From Hemicentrotus pulcherrimus (taxonomy: Eukaryota; Echinodermata; Echinoidea; Camarodonta; Strongylocentrotidae): a stretch of DNA of 64,000 bases. The notes under the pieces were generated by a model, which saw only the letters and a program-made list of their open reading frames with translations, ran no database searches and was not told the origin of the DNA. The number at the start of each line of letters is the position of its first letter. The stretch's first letter is position 1. This document shows positions 48,600 through 61,104 of this stretch, piece after piece. A program made the position numbers and the translations under genes. Location: contig BEXV01000120.1 of assembly GCA_003118195.1 (NCBI GenBank), forward strand, positions 49,145 to 113,144. The letters are read 5' to 3'.

Positions 48600-49110
48600 A
48601 GCTCTCCCTTCACTCTCAATGAAATACAGAAATTAATCATTCCTAACTGTCAAAGATCGTGCTCGGCTGTTTGCGAAGTTCTTCCAGTTTAGTACGCCGC
48701 GCCTCGCCTCTACGTTATTGCCGTTGTCATAATTACTGTCATTTCGAATAAATATGATTTAAAGTCCACGGATTTAATCATACCTCTGTCACTTGTTCGA
48801 TATCGGCTTACACTGAATCCCTTGAAGGGGCTCTCGTCGCGGTGGTGCCGAGATTAAAGAAGTCGCAATCACCGTCAACATTCATTAACAATTTTGCATG
48901 CGTCGGGTGCAGGATGCAATTTAACGGACGAGTTTAAACAAACTAAAAACCAGCAAAATTAACTTTCTCAGGATTAAGCGCACACTTCGTGAGATCCCCG
49001 TAGCCACTTCCTATTTTTGTGAAAATGTCGTTATTAAAATGAAAATGACATCGGGGACTAAAGACAATTTAACGCACATCTGGGTAATCTGTAATTTGAA
49101 TAATAGATGA
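48600..49110. promoter_or_regulatory. Possible cis-regulatory block (speculative)
   Basis: High-complexity, slightly GC-elevated sequence with clustered candidate sites: several TGTCA cores, TTAACAATTTTGCATG (Sox-like AACAAT next to POU-like TTTGCAT, 48885-48900), and TAAT cores. No open frame or exon signals. Appearance only. Confidence 0.18.
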
Positions 49111-50866
49111 AGACGTTCACAATCCAATAAGCTGTAGTATGGAATTGGCAGGTTGCAAACGTTCGTTTATGAAAGTATAGAGATGGTGACTTACATTAAG
49201 CACCCCTACTCTTGGTTGACCCCTGTACGGACAATACTGATGATGTTTGTAAGTCGTCAGGAATGCATTAGAATAATATGTCATAATTATATGTACTATT
49301 TATCTTTGGAGGTTTGAACAATAACAATTTTGCATGAGTCTAAGACAACTTGAGAAACACGTTACAAAAAGCGCGAGGCCATAAAGTTATCACAAATGTG
49401 TCAAAGAGAACGGTTTACTGTTGGATATTCCTTTGCATTCCGTTGCATTTTGGAAAGGCATTTGGAGGAAAAAAGCCAAAATTATCTGTAAGATTTGGTT
49501 TGTATAAAGGGAAACGATCATTTTATTCTTTCTAAGTTACTTTGTAATCCCAAATAATTTGGATAGATATTTGGACATAATTCCAAAGTTTTAACTACCG
49601 CAGTACCTTTAAATCTATCTGGGGATGATAGGGAAAGAGCAAGTCAAGTTCACAATAGCGAATTGATATGCACAACATACTTTGGAGTGATGTGATTTAT
49701 TGAAACATTTGCAATTCCGTTCGGCGAATGGGTATAGAGTTTATAAATCATCAAGTGTCTCTCAAGACGACTGCGTTACAAAAAAACTCTCGACATTGAA
49801 AGCATTTTCTCCATTACGACATCTTTGAGTCACCCCAACCTCTGATTCTCCTCCAATTTCCCCCTGGAAACAACCACTTCAGTTTGGTAACCCTTGAAGC
49901 GTCAGACATTAATAAAAGACTGACTGAAGCTCTAGCCGGACCTCACATGCCAAGGCGGCAGGAAATCATAACAACAAAACAAGCAATGGGTGGGACAGTA
50001 TGCTGGCCTACCGGATGTAGTTGGCGTTTGTTGGACAGGCTATTTGATTGGCTGTCGTAATTTTATTTTAAACAGAATGACAGAATATTAAGTACGAATG
50101 ATCTTCCACTCTTAAGACGCATTATTTTTGATCATCCAATGGCAGGTCTCTGCACCGGAAGCAAATATGTGCGCTATGTATCTTGGAAAACAATTTTAGA
50201 TTGTGGAAATATGGGAAATTCAGGTCATCTCATATACAAAACAAATCCCAAGGGTATTTTGTAAATGTGCATTAAAAAAAAAAGATGATCTGAGAACTTC
50301 AGCGTAGCCAATGACAGTCATGAGCGCTCCAGTTACTGTTTTGACTACTTTGCCACTATTTGGCGAGGAGGGTGGGAGGGGGAGGGGAAGGGGAGGGGGA
50401 GCACCCTAGCTCTCGTGGCTACACCCGTGTCAAACCACAACATTTCTTTTGTGCTTTAAATCAAGTACATCATGCAAAATGGAAACTGAGAGAAACCCTA
50501 ATACGGCTTACATCTAAACCAGAATCAACCGCTACACTCAATTGGTTTTCCCAATCAAACACAACGAACCAGCCAGCAGAGTTAAGAAAAAACTAGGATA
50601 GTTCATACGTACATGTACTATGGATGGGTAAGGTGGTGTAACCGAAAGATCAAGTGACCTGAGGAGGGTTTAATTTACACCTTCCTCTCACCCATCACTC
50701 TCTTATTGAGTCAATAAAGCAGTGGATGAGAGCTGATTGAAAATAAACATGGACCAGCTGAGTCGACGACGTCATGTTAGTATCCTCTTGACTTGGATCG
50801 ATTGGAAACAAGTGGCAAGATTTCGACATAGAATTCAGAAAGTTCTTAAAGGTATCATGATGGAAT

Positions 50867-50885
50867 GGGGGGGGGGGGGGGGGGN
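50867..50885. other. Poly-G run with N
   Basis: Eighteen G residues then one N, a likely sequencing or assembly break. Confidence 0.95.
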
Positions 50886-50921
50886 GACGGGAAGGTGATC
50901 CAAACTGAACTGACTATGCTT

Positions 50922-51030
50922 GGACCACCTAACCCCTGGACCATAACACCTGGATAACTACCCCAGGAAAGCTGTCCCCTAGGAAAACTTCGATATAGAG
51001 TGAAAGATATGTGGGACAACTACCCATAAA
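50922..51030. repeat. Degenerate 14-16-bp minisatellite
   Basis: Successive units GGACCACCTAACCCCT, GGACCATAACACCT, GGATAACTACCCCA and GGAAAGCTGTCCCCT follow head to tail, and GGGACAACTACCCAT appears again at about 51013. The inferred unit is close to GGACAACTACCCCT. Further decayed echoes (ACAACTAACTCTCGGACATTAACC) occur out to about 51260. Confidence 0.7.
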
Positions 51031-52478
51031 ACGATAGCAACAAATTTGGAAAAGTCAACCCAAGGCAATTTCAAAAGATATGTGCGTCACCTATAGAAAT
51101 GTGCAAACAAGTCAAAAACGCCTTACGTAATGACATGATTTCTACAGGAAATACTAAAGGGTATTGATATTACATTTTAGTTGATTTTGGGAAAAAAGTT
51201 GCGATCATGTTTCTTGCCCAATAAACCCACACAACTAACTCTCGGACATTAACCCCCAATATAGCTAGTCACATGATTAATCGGCCGTACAACTGAAAGA
51301 TGAAAATTATTAGCAAGGACATCTTACCACCTGACACCTACGCCTAATCTAACAATCCAAAACTTTACTGATAGTGTTACCTTTAAAAGGTAGTTCTCCG
51401 TGAGGAGTTTTTCGGAATTTCTTTTCTGAATTAACTGTTCTTGGTGTAATTTTCTTTTGAGGAAAGTATGTCGCTGGAGAATTTTGTCAACTTAATACAC
51501 AATGTGACGGTATTTTCCCCTAGTGATATCGAGAAGCAATTATTAAATTCATATTGTGTGAATGAATTTCACATCAGACATGGAAAACATAAAAACACTA
51601 GATGTAAATTAAGATGAGTAACCTTAATTTCACAATGATCCAATTTTGCATTACGCATTATTGACATAAGATTGCTCCAGCTGAGTTGGTGGCATGCTAA
51701 ATACAATCATTTTCAAGGCTGTCTTTTAACATCATAATCTTTATTAACAAATGTTTCACATGAGTTGATCTCGGTGTTTACCCCTAATTCAATATAACAA
51801 CCGTTTTCCTTCGAAAGAAAAAAAAGTACCCCTTTTTTACTGACGAATATTTCTTGCATGCGAAGAAAGATTTTTCTGCAATATTTCGTGATAGCATAAT
51901 ACATGGTACAGATTTAACGCGTGTGGGTAGAGTGTGTGTGATGTGTTTGTTGCTCTGTGACATGCGTGCACTTTTATAAAAAATTATACTCCTGAAATTC
52001 AAATCAGGTTAAGGAACCACGGTCACCGCATTATAGTGCTTAAACACGCCTAAACGAAAAGAAAATTGCCGTGGTACGTGCTTTTGATAAGTTTTCCACG
52101 CCTTTTTTGTCATATATTAATAAAATAAAAAACACGTTATTCTATCATCCTCGAAAAATAGTAATTTTCTTTGGAATGCACCCGTTTGCGGGGCGTGAAT
52201 TTTGGTTAAAACAACGTGCCACAAACCTTCAACGAGCCATATAACATGGAATATTATTAATTGCATTAGAAATAAAAACCAGGCAAAGTGAGTTGGTGGG
52301 AGTTAAGATCTAAACTTGCAGCACTTCTCAATGTTTATGGTATATCAAGTTAAATAGCTTGTTATTATGTTCAACAGTATCCACAAACATCATGATGTAA
52401 CTTCAGGAATCTATTATTTATGGTGAATATTAGTTAGAATATCAGAGCTTCAACCATGAGAGTTTTTCATAAATAATG

Positions 52479-52603
52479 ATCATCACTCCACCTTAGATTC
52501 CTTTCCATTTCTTATTCCATTTGAGCGTCTAGGGCAATTATCAAATTAAAAAGTAGAACAACAATTCTCCAGTGGATTGCTGCTAGAATTGAAATGAGGG
52601 CAA
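52479..52603. repeat. 125-bp duplicated segment, copy 1
   Basis: Identical by eye to 52864-52988, which starts immediately after a single N at 52863. The most economical reading is overlapping or alternative contig ends placed side by side. Confidence 0.95.
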
Positions 52604-52863
52604 GGAAGCACTTGCTTATGCCGTCAAGGGAAGTGCATAAATGAGACCTCCTTCCTTTTTAACCTTATTTTTAAAAAAGTGTATGCAAAACATGCTTAAT
52701 ATTTCGCAACGCTCTAAAAAAGCGACGTTTACTACGATGCATATTGGGTAGGAAGGGAGTTTTGAACAAATTTCGATCATCACTGTTACGATATGATAAC
52801 GAGAAAGTAACTGTTGCTGTTTGTACGTACCATTTTATATATATACATTCTGTAATTACCCAN

Positions 52864-52988
52864 ATCATCACTCCACCTTAGATTCCTTTCCATTTCTTAT
52901 TCCATTTGAGCGTCTAGGGCAATTATCAAATTAAAAAGTAGAACAACAATTCTCCAGTGGATTGCTGCTAGAATTGAAATGAGGGCAA
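52864..52988. repeat. 125-bp duplicated segment, copy 2
   Basis: Second copy of 52479-52603. Sequence after the two copies differs (GGAAGCAC after the first, TTAGACAA after the second), so one junction is likely an allele or a misjoin. The 223-codon minus-strand frame 52897-53568 starts within this copy and shows no recognisable domain. Confidence 0.95.
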
Positions 52989-55900
52989 TTAGACAAATAC
53001 CCAATAGTTGCTCGCTCCCCTCGTTTATCCTGCGAGTGCCTGAGTAAATGCGACATCGGATAGCCCAGCAGACAAAGCCGAAATTAAAGTGAGAAGTTTT
53101 AATCATGGGAGAAGTATGTAACGCCTTTTTATCGGACGAGCCTAAATATCCACGACGCCACGAACATCTTTGCCGATACACCCTCCCGGCAGTCCCCGCT
53201 TTAAAGCTTTGTATTGGCCGCAAAATACACATCTTATCCAATGCATTGCTGGAGGGAACCGATTCATGAAGACACTGTGTATGCACGTCACAAAAGCTCC
53301 TATTTGAGTTAAAATGGGTAGTTAAATTGATGGGGGAATTTTGTGTGTGATGAGACTTAAATAGGATGAAGATGTTGACCGAAACATCGTAATTCTTAGG
53401 GATGTGGGTAGGGGCGTAGCGTGGATGTAGCGATAGGGAGAGGGGCACTTTTGCAATGGGGGAAGGGGACCTCTGAACGTCTGATGATAAATATGCTAGA
53501 ACAATGTCATTGGGGGAAGACAGGGGATGAAATGAGGTGAAATAATTCCATTTTAACCTGCTTATCATCTCATTTTCTCACGTTTTCTCTCTTCTTTTCC
53601 TTCATGGATTTGAATGGGACTAGGTGGTGCAGTTGCCTTTTACTATATTCTACGTCATGTTCTTTTTTTTGAGGGACGGGGATGAATTTGTTTGCTCAAG
53701 ATATTAGCGCTTTGTTCAACACAATTGTCTTTACATGGTGATATAATATCTTTAGATAAAATGAAAAAGGAAAACACCTAAGGCCCACCTAGATGTTTGA
53801 AGAAAAAATATTACAAAAATGAATATACTAAGTCATATTATATATTACTTGCCAAAAGACTTTGTGCATTTGAGATAGCGGTTAGAAAGTCGGGTCCTAG
53901 GTTTGTTTTCATACTGAGATTGGAATAACAAATATTATATTCTTTGTATGAAATACACTGAGAGGCAAAAAGTTGTATGCTCAATAAAATGTAGCCAACT
54001 ATGTGTCCAAATGTAGAAACAAGCATTCATTTCTTTTTCAAAACAATCTTTGCCTCGATCGGCAACACCATTTTCCGGTCTGACACTTCGAATTGAGTAA
54101 TCTGACGTCACTCAAGAAAACAAAATATAGCCATGTTTGCAATTCAAACGCATTTTAATTGTTTGAATTCATCAGTGTTTTCCTTTCATATCTGATCAAT
54201 AAACAGTTACAGCTCCCCTTACACCCAACCGGGCATATGCACACTTATTGAGTTACGGAGTAGTGCTTCATTAAAGTTCTCGGAAGAACAAATATTACAA
54301 AGGGGAGCGCTCGAACGATTTCTGCAATTGTACAGAACGATCAAGTCAGGACGAGTAATTTGAAACTCTTTCTGTTAGTCTTTCACCCAGAGACACTGCG
54401 TTTCTATCCTTTGAGAATACACATAGTTACCAACTCAACTCAATAGAGATGCCATCAATCTCTCATCCAAACAAATAATGCATTTCCCTGGCAAGCAGGC
54501 AAGCCGTGTTAGTTCGCGCGTATGTGGGAGAGGGTGTGCGAACGTGTGTGGGTGTGTGTATGTGTGCGTGGGGAGGGGAGTATTGGTTGCGTGTTTACTA
54601 GATACTAATATTTGTATCACTTTCAGCCCATTATATCATGCTTATAAAACGAGGAAAAATAGGGTCTCTCCCTCTTGTTAGAGATCGATTTCCTTTACAT
54701 CTAACTCATAATTTTTCTCTCGACGCCAGCCATTTGGCGCTTTTATTTAAGTACATTATTTGTAATGAATGGGGAGTATGGGTTCATACAAATTACATGA
54801 CATCTTTCGTAAATTACAGCTCGATTGATACTCTTTTTACGTTTTGTAAATCCGTTGGAGGCACAAAATATAATTATCTATAGAAAATTGTAACGTTTAG
54901 CTGTACTTTTTTAAAATAAATACATAGGGAAACGTATGATCTTTCAAAAATTGGAAATAGTGGTTATTATTGTGTAGGTTAAGATTGGTTTGGATGTCTA
55001 AAGGGATTGGTAATAAAGCTGATAATATGACTGTGGTGACTGCACAATAATACGCATAACAGCTTCTTTATTTTTACCGGCTGCAAAAAGCTGTTGACTA
55101 AATTAATACATGTTACTTTTAGTGATCTATACGTAGAATTGCTATAATACTTAAAAAGCAAATACCCTATATTAGGTAATAAAGGCATAAGGTAAAAGAC
55201 AATTACAATGGTTAGAAAACGAAGATTAGAGACGCTCAAGATAAGAGTTAAAAAGTCACACACCCCACACAAATCACTGTAGTACACCATATATCCTTTT
55301 ATTACTACCCTATATCAGACGTACACTAAATCAATACGATTCCTCCCAATACCACCACAGGCCGTATTAACCCGATTTTGGCTGCCTGCCCGATTTACAG
55401 GCATTAATTTAGCCGGGAAAATAAATAACCTTTGGAACTTCTTGAATTGTTTTTTAATCAAGTCCCTCATCCACCTCTTAGGATCCCACTCTCCCTCTTA
55501 CATGATGACAAAGTACAGGAAATTGCAGTTTCGCGAGAATCAATAAAACGTCATAGGTATATACTCTGGGTCTGATTAAAACCTTTTTTCTTTTTTTTTT
55601 AATTCGACGCCAATTGAGATGTTATTGAATAATTTTCTCCATTGTTCAAGTATCGATGGAGGATATTGAAAGACGCCATCGTTTCACGACGCCATCCAAT
55701 TACCTCATAATGACTAACGGCAGTGGTGTATCCATGAGTGGGGGCACAGAGATCACGTGCCCCATGATTTTAAAAAAGTCTTATCTACGCATGGACCCTC
55801 AACCCTATCCTGTATAGTCATGTAGTTTAATTTTTTTTTATTTTAGGGGCTCCTCTTCTCTGCTTGCTAGATACTTATGCCCCCTTTGTATATATTTTTG

Positions 55901-56393
55901 CTTGTAAGATATATGCCCACTTTTAATAAAGAATTCTGCTTCTAATACCAGCAATGAAAAGGTAATGAATAAAAAATGGCCCATTTGTCAAAGTAAGAAT
56001 TCTGATATCGACAAGCAAACCAAAGAAAAGTGTCAAGTGTAAGGAGTGCTGGTATAATGGAGACAACTTTTTGTTTCATTTAAGAAGTCCATCTAAGAGG
56101 TCCATCAATTTCCAAGAAAGTGATGCACATCCTCCTTCTCTCTCTCTCCCCCCCCCCCACTTCCCCCCTCTGCTCCTTGAAGCACTTACATGTTTGATAA
56201 ATGACATTTTCACAGTTTGCGTTTGACAAATGGGCTGTGTATAATGTTATTACATTAGGAGTTTGTGAGTGATAAGACGCAACTTAATAATAGACACCCC
56301 AATGTTCTGAACTGGTTAAAGAGCATAAAACAGCTGCATGTGTCTGATAAGGTTGAATAAAAATGATGGTGAAATTAATTCTTGTGTATGTTC

Positions 56394-56930
56394 GTTAAAG
56401 GATTATGTTATCTACCTAAGATGTCAACATACTAATCCACCCAAAACAGATTATTCATATTTGTAGGAGTAATACTCTTACCCCATTACCACTTTTCTTC
56501 GTTAGATATGCCCTCTTTAACCCTTGAAATGTGGAATTTTGGAAATTTCCAGCATTTTTGTTCGATAATCGAGGTATATAATTAGGTTAGGAGGCTCTGA
56601 GAGAAAATAAAGAGTAGCCCAAATACAAACAGACATTGCTCTAACTTCGTTTTACCGCAATAAACAAGTTACACGGACGAGTGCGGTAATTTTGTTTAAA
56701 ATGGACCATATAATTTGAACATCTATGTTTGTTGAAGAATGTTGTTATCTAACTAAGATGTTAACATACTGAACCACTTAACACAGATTGCCTTTAAACG
56801 CCAAAGTGATCAAAATACTCTATCTCACAAATTGTTCATTCGAAGTACCCTCCTAAACCCTTGAATTCGCAATAAAAGATATTTTTAAGCATTATTGTTT
56901 GACAGTCGGGTATGATATCACACTAACATT
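56394..56930. repeat. Diverged direct repeat, period about 337 bp
   Basis: GTTATCTAcCTAAGATGTcAACATACT (from 56407) reappears with substitutions from 56744. The similarity continues in patches through CCCTTGAA(A/T) and TTTTTGTTCGA/TTATTGTTTGA. Together they form an old tandem duplication or two copies of one dispersed repeat. Confidence 0.65.
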
Positions 56931-57785
56931 ACAAATTCATCGTTCTTACCAATTTGAAAAGCATGGAAAAGTTGCAAGAGTGTGGCAAGGTAAGACCAGC
57001 GAAATTCATTTACGGTCGTTTGAAGAATTCTTTAATCTACGTGAGAAGTTTTTACAAATCAATACTCACTATTCATGTTTACGTTTCGTCTGCATTAATC
57101 AAATCATTGGTAAACTGGTAAATGCAATTTATAGGTTGGGCCATGTGGATCACAGCGCGAAAATTCTTTTGGATTTTTTCAGTTCAGTTCCTCAAAGGTG
57201 CCAAAGGCCAGACATCTATATTTCCGAGAAACGTTTACCCCTTACGATTCGCATCAACCTTATTTAAAAAAGAAGCTACTGTTATAAAAAAATCTAGTAT
57301 AACAAAGAAAACTAGAAAAGGTTCTTTAATAGTGGTGATGTTTCCATTGACACAGTATTGCAATTAAATTTGATATAAAACATCCGACGGAAATAGTTCG
57401 TGAGGACTCTTGCGTTATCCTTTTTGTACCGTTAGAATTTGCCTGCAAAGAAACAGTGGAAGTGAATCGTTTCTTGTTAAAAGCCCACGCACAATCACGT
57501 GGATCATATCGACTTGAAAATATTTAACGTGTCACCAGTCAGGTAACCAGTTATTACGTGAGTGCAATGTAAACAAAAAAATCGCATAGTAGCAATAGAT
57601 GCCGCATCTATGGCTTCAGAAGAAATATGGGAAAATGACGTCATACTATTGGCAAAATTCTATCGTAAAGATTGAATGGAAAAATTTGATTTTCATGACT
57701 TCAGCTTTAACGTGACGTGAAGAGACTAATGCGAAATGGTGTTAACTCAGGGGCTTCCCGAGTACTGGCTGGTGCAAGAAAGAGG

Positions 57786-57860
57786 AGGCATAGTGGCTCA
57801 GGGGTTACGACGGAGTGGTTTTTGAACTGAGAGTTCGAGGATCAAACCAATACTTCATTC
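57786..57860 (+). repeat. tRNA-like SINE head fragment
   Basis: TAGTGGCTCAGGGG (57791-57804) matches the A-box region of tRNA-derived SINEs, and GAGTTCGAGGATC (57831-57843) resembles a B box with one inserted base. Spacing is about right. It is followed by AT-rich unrelated sequence, so only the head is evident. Confidence 0.45.
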
Positions 57861-58047
57861 AATATTAATTTGAGTGTTACTCTTCATTTAGACATGAAAA
57901 CACTTCGAACGTGACTAAGAGCAGACGGTACAGTGATTACAATTTATATTCAGGCCTATATTTTGCACTCTCTTCCTATTTGTTAAAGTCGATGCAGAAA
58001 CATATTACAAATTTCCCGCACCCCCACATCCCATCACCCCCATGCAC

Positions 58048-58072
58048 ACACACACACACACACACACACACA
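58048..58072. repeat. CA microsatellite
   Basis: About twelve CA units. Confidence 0.95.
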
Positions 58073-58369
58073 GATTATGTAGAATATTTTACACTTCTTC
58101 TTCACTATAAATCGACTTTTTGACCAGTCCTTCACACCCAGTCTAACATTCAAAACGCGTATGAGGGGAAAAAAACCTTTTCACTTTATAAGTAAATGGT
58201 TACTATACCTCAACAACTTTACTTCATTCAATATTCACTTAATCACACTCGTAAATTGTTATGGCTCATGTTTTTTATGCTGTCTTTCATTTTCAAATAC
58301 AAGATGAGTAGTTTTGGACAAATAAAACAAGATCTATCAAAGACAAATTTTCACAACGGAAAGGAAAAC

Positions 58370-58432
58370 ATCAACAGCAGCAGCATCAATAACAACAACA
58401 ACAACCACAACAACAACATGAACAACAACATA
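58370..58432. repeat. AAC/AGC triplet repeat
   Basis: CAACAGCAGCAGCATC followed by many AAC triplets. It codes a Ser/Asn run in a 79-codon frame (58196-58435) that I do not regard as a gene. Confidence 0.9.
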
Positions 58433-58986
58433 TAAAAAAATAAAAGATTCTTGTTGTAAATCGAATTATTATTTCATCGATACTCAGAACACATTTAGGT
58501 GACGGACAGGCCTCGTACATATAGGTGTCGGCCGACGGTATATACGGTAACCAAAACACATACTGCTTTCACCGGAAACTCCACGTGAAGAGTAAAATAG
58601 TCGGCGTCACTGAGGGCGGTTCAGACGGGTGTATTTTAGGCAGATTCGCTTCGGAGGAAGTGCACTGAAAAGATGCAAATGATTACCCAAATTCTGGAAA
58701 CAATTTAGAAACGAAGATTCAATTAGGACCCCCGAAGTCCGGTGGGACGGAATAACAGTCAATTCGAGTGAAATGCAGCGTATAAAGGCGTGTCTGAACA
58801 GATTTTGCGCTTCATGGTAGAAAGGAGAGAAAGGGAGAGACCTGTTCCTTAACCTATTTAGCTTTCGGTCTGTTAGGTTAGAAATAGAATCGTTATGTCA
58901 CTAAACGCCACGAGAAGACAACTGTATCCACTTTTATTTACACCACCCTTAAAAATTCTCAAATATTTTGCATGAAGGGTTGTGTA

Positions 58987-59898
58987 TGTAAGAACTGTAG
59001 AGTTTTTTTTATTCGTGCTGGTTCTGGAACTTTTCGTATTTCCACATGCTAATAAAATAATAATTGCAGGCCTTCATGAATTGGTAACGAAGACAAATTC
59101 CCCCCCACATGTCAAGCTTTTACCATTCCTACCTTTCCTAAAATCTCCTCAGTTTCTGAAACCCTTTTCCTTTTTCTCTATTAAAATAGATTCCCTTCTT
59201 TATTCAAATATTTATTTCTTATGTGATACTCTTTGTTATTTATGTTTATAGTCTGAGTTGTTATCTGAATTTCTTTTGTTATTTAGCTCATTATGATTTA
59301 GCCGTCTTTCTGTTGAAAAGAAATAATTAAGTACACGTGAGTATGACAGTGATATCATTTTACAAAATATAATATGCCTTTTAGCTGGAATACTATTTTG
59401 TTTATGAATCTAGCATCTTTCTAAAAGAAAACCTACACAAGATGACCGTGAGAAAAAGGAAAAATTGACCTAATCTTAGATACAATTCCTCGAATCTTGT
59501 CTATTATTCTGTTATCCTAGGGGAGTAATTGCTTCGTTTCCGAGTAATTACAATACAATAAATCAAGTATAAATAATTTTCACCCCGTCCTTCTTATAAA
59601 AAAAGGTAAACCATTGAATGAACGAATTCCTTGTATTATAAACTGTTGACTAATTCTCGGCTGTTAAAAGTTTGAATACATGGTCTCGATATTCCTTTGT
59701 TAAACGTTTTAGTAATATAATATAACTTCTTGGTTTCGCAAATAATTTTGACTTATTTACATTTTCATACTTTAAAGGACATTGTAATATTCATATTTTG
59801 ACTTAAGTGATCGAATGTGTATGTTAATTTTTTTGCCCGATGGCCATTTAATATATTACTAATTCAACGCTCACACTTTTATGTGGTTATATACAATT
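58987..59898. repeat. 912-bp duplicated segment, copy 1
   Basis: Appears identical to 59900-60811. The copies are separated by one N at 59899. This is very probably an unmerged overlap between two contigs. Confidence 0.97.
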
Positions 59899-59899
59899 N

Positions 59900-60811
59900 T
59901 GTAAGAACTGTAGAGTTTTTTTTATTCGTGCTGGTTCTGGAACTTTTCGTATTTCCACATGCTAATAAAATAATAATTGCAGGCCTTCATGAATTGGTAA
60001 CGAAGACAAATTCCCCCCCACATGTCAAGCTTTTACCATTCCTACCTTTCCTAAAATCTCCTCAGTTTCTGAAACCCTTTTCCTTTTTCTCTATTAAAAT
60101 AGATTCCCTTCTTTATTCAAATATTTATTTCTTATGTGATACTCTTTGTTATTTATGTTTATAGTCTGAGTTGTTATCTGAATTTCTTTTGTTATTTAGC
60201 TCATTATGATTTAGCCGTCTTTCTGTTGAAAAGAAATAATTAAGTACACGTGAGTATGACAGTGATATCATTTTACAAAATATAATATGCCTTTTAGCTG
60301 GAATACTATTTTGTTTATGAATCTAGCATCTTTCTAAAAGAAAACCTACACAAGATGACCGTGAGAAAAAGGAAAAATTGACCTAATCTTAGATACAATT
60401 CCTCGAATCTTGTCTATTATTCTGTTATCCTAGGGGAGTAATTGCTTCGTTTCCGAGTAATTACAATACAATAAATCAAGTATAAATAATTTTCACCCCG
60501 TCCTTCTTATAAAAAAAGGTAAACCATTGAATGAACGAATTCCTTGTATTATAAACTGTTGACTAATTCTCGGCTGTTAAAAGTTTGAATACATGGTCTC
60601 GATATTCCTTTGTTAAACGTTTTAGTAATATAATATAACTTCTTGGTTTCGCAAATAATTTTGACTTATTTACATTTTCATACTTTAAAGGACATTGTAA
60701 TATTCATATTTTGACTTAAGTGATCGAATGTGTATGTTAATTTTTTTGCCCGATGGCCATTTAATATATTACTAATTCAACGCTCACACTTTTATGTGGT
60801 TATATACAATT
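59900..60811. repeat. 912-bp duplicated segment, copy 2
   Basis: Second copy, beginning TGTAAGAACTG directly after the N and running into unique sequence at 60812. Both contain only short, unrecognised open frames (89 codons, duplicated). Confidence 0.97.
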
Positions 60812-60968
60812 CTCGCCTGAAAAATGGTGACTGGATTAATAGACTCCCTAGTGAGTGGAAAGCTTTTTGGAAACCACACCAGTTAAACCACATGGCTGAG
60901 ATGATAACGTTATACGAGCCTGTTCAGAAACTCTGAATGTAGAAATGAACATTTTCGACCCCCTGTGC

Positions 60969-61104
60969 GCTCTCTCTCTCACTCTCTCTCTCTCTCTCTC
61001 TCTCTCCATTTCTCTTTCCCTCTTTCTTTTTTCCTCTGTGTGTGTGTGTGCGTGAGTGTGTGTGTGTGTGTGTGTGTGTGTCTCTCTCTCTCTCTTTCTC
61101 TCCA
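60969..61104. repeat. Compound CT-GT-CT microsatellite
   Basis: (CT)n, a pyrimidine-rich bridge, (GT)n, then (CT)n again over about 135 bp. It generates spurious frames on both strands (60848-61204 and 60965-61183). Confidence 0.95.

Noticed and set aside
52897..53568. 223-codon minus-strand frame, the second longest in the window
   Set aside because: It starts inside the duplicated segment next to an N, crosses unrelated repeat-like sequence, and shows no domain. A C-terminal hydrophobic stretch is present, but nothing else supports a protein.
56899..57267. 122-codon plus-strand frame with an internal donor-like GTAAGA
   Set aside because: It overlaps the diverged 337-bp repeat, and the predicted protein has no recognisable feature.
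57636..57643. TGACGTCA CRE palindrome as a promoter mark
   Set aside because: A lone 8-bp site in 64 kb (another is at 44883) is not enough to call a promoter without transcript evidence.
58982..60164. Duplicated 89-codon frame as evidence of a two-copy gene
   Set aside because: The duplication is most likely an assembly artefact, and the frame has no recognisable domain.
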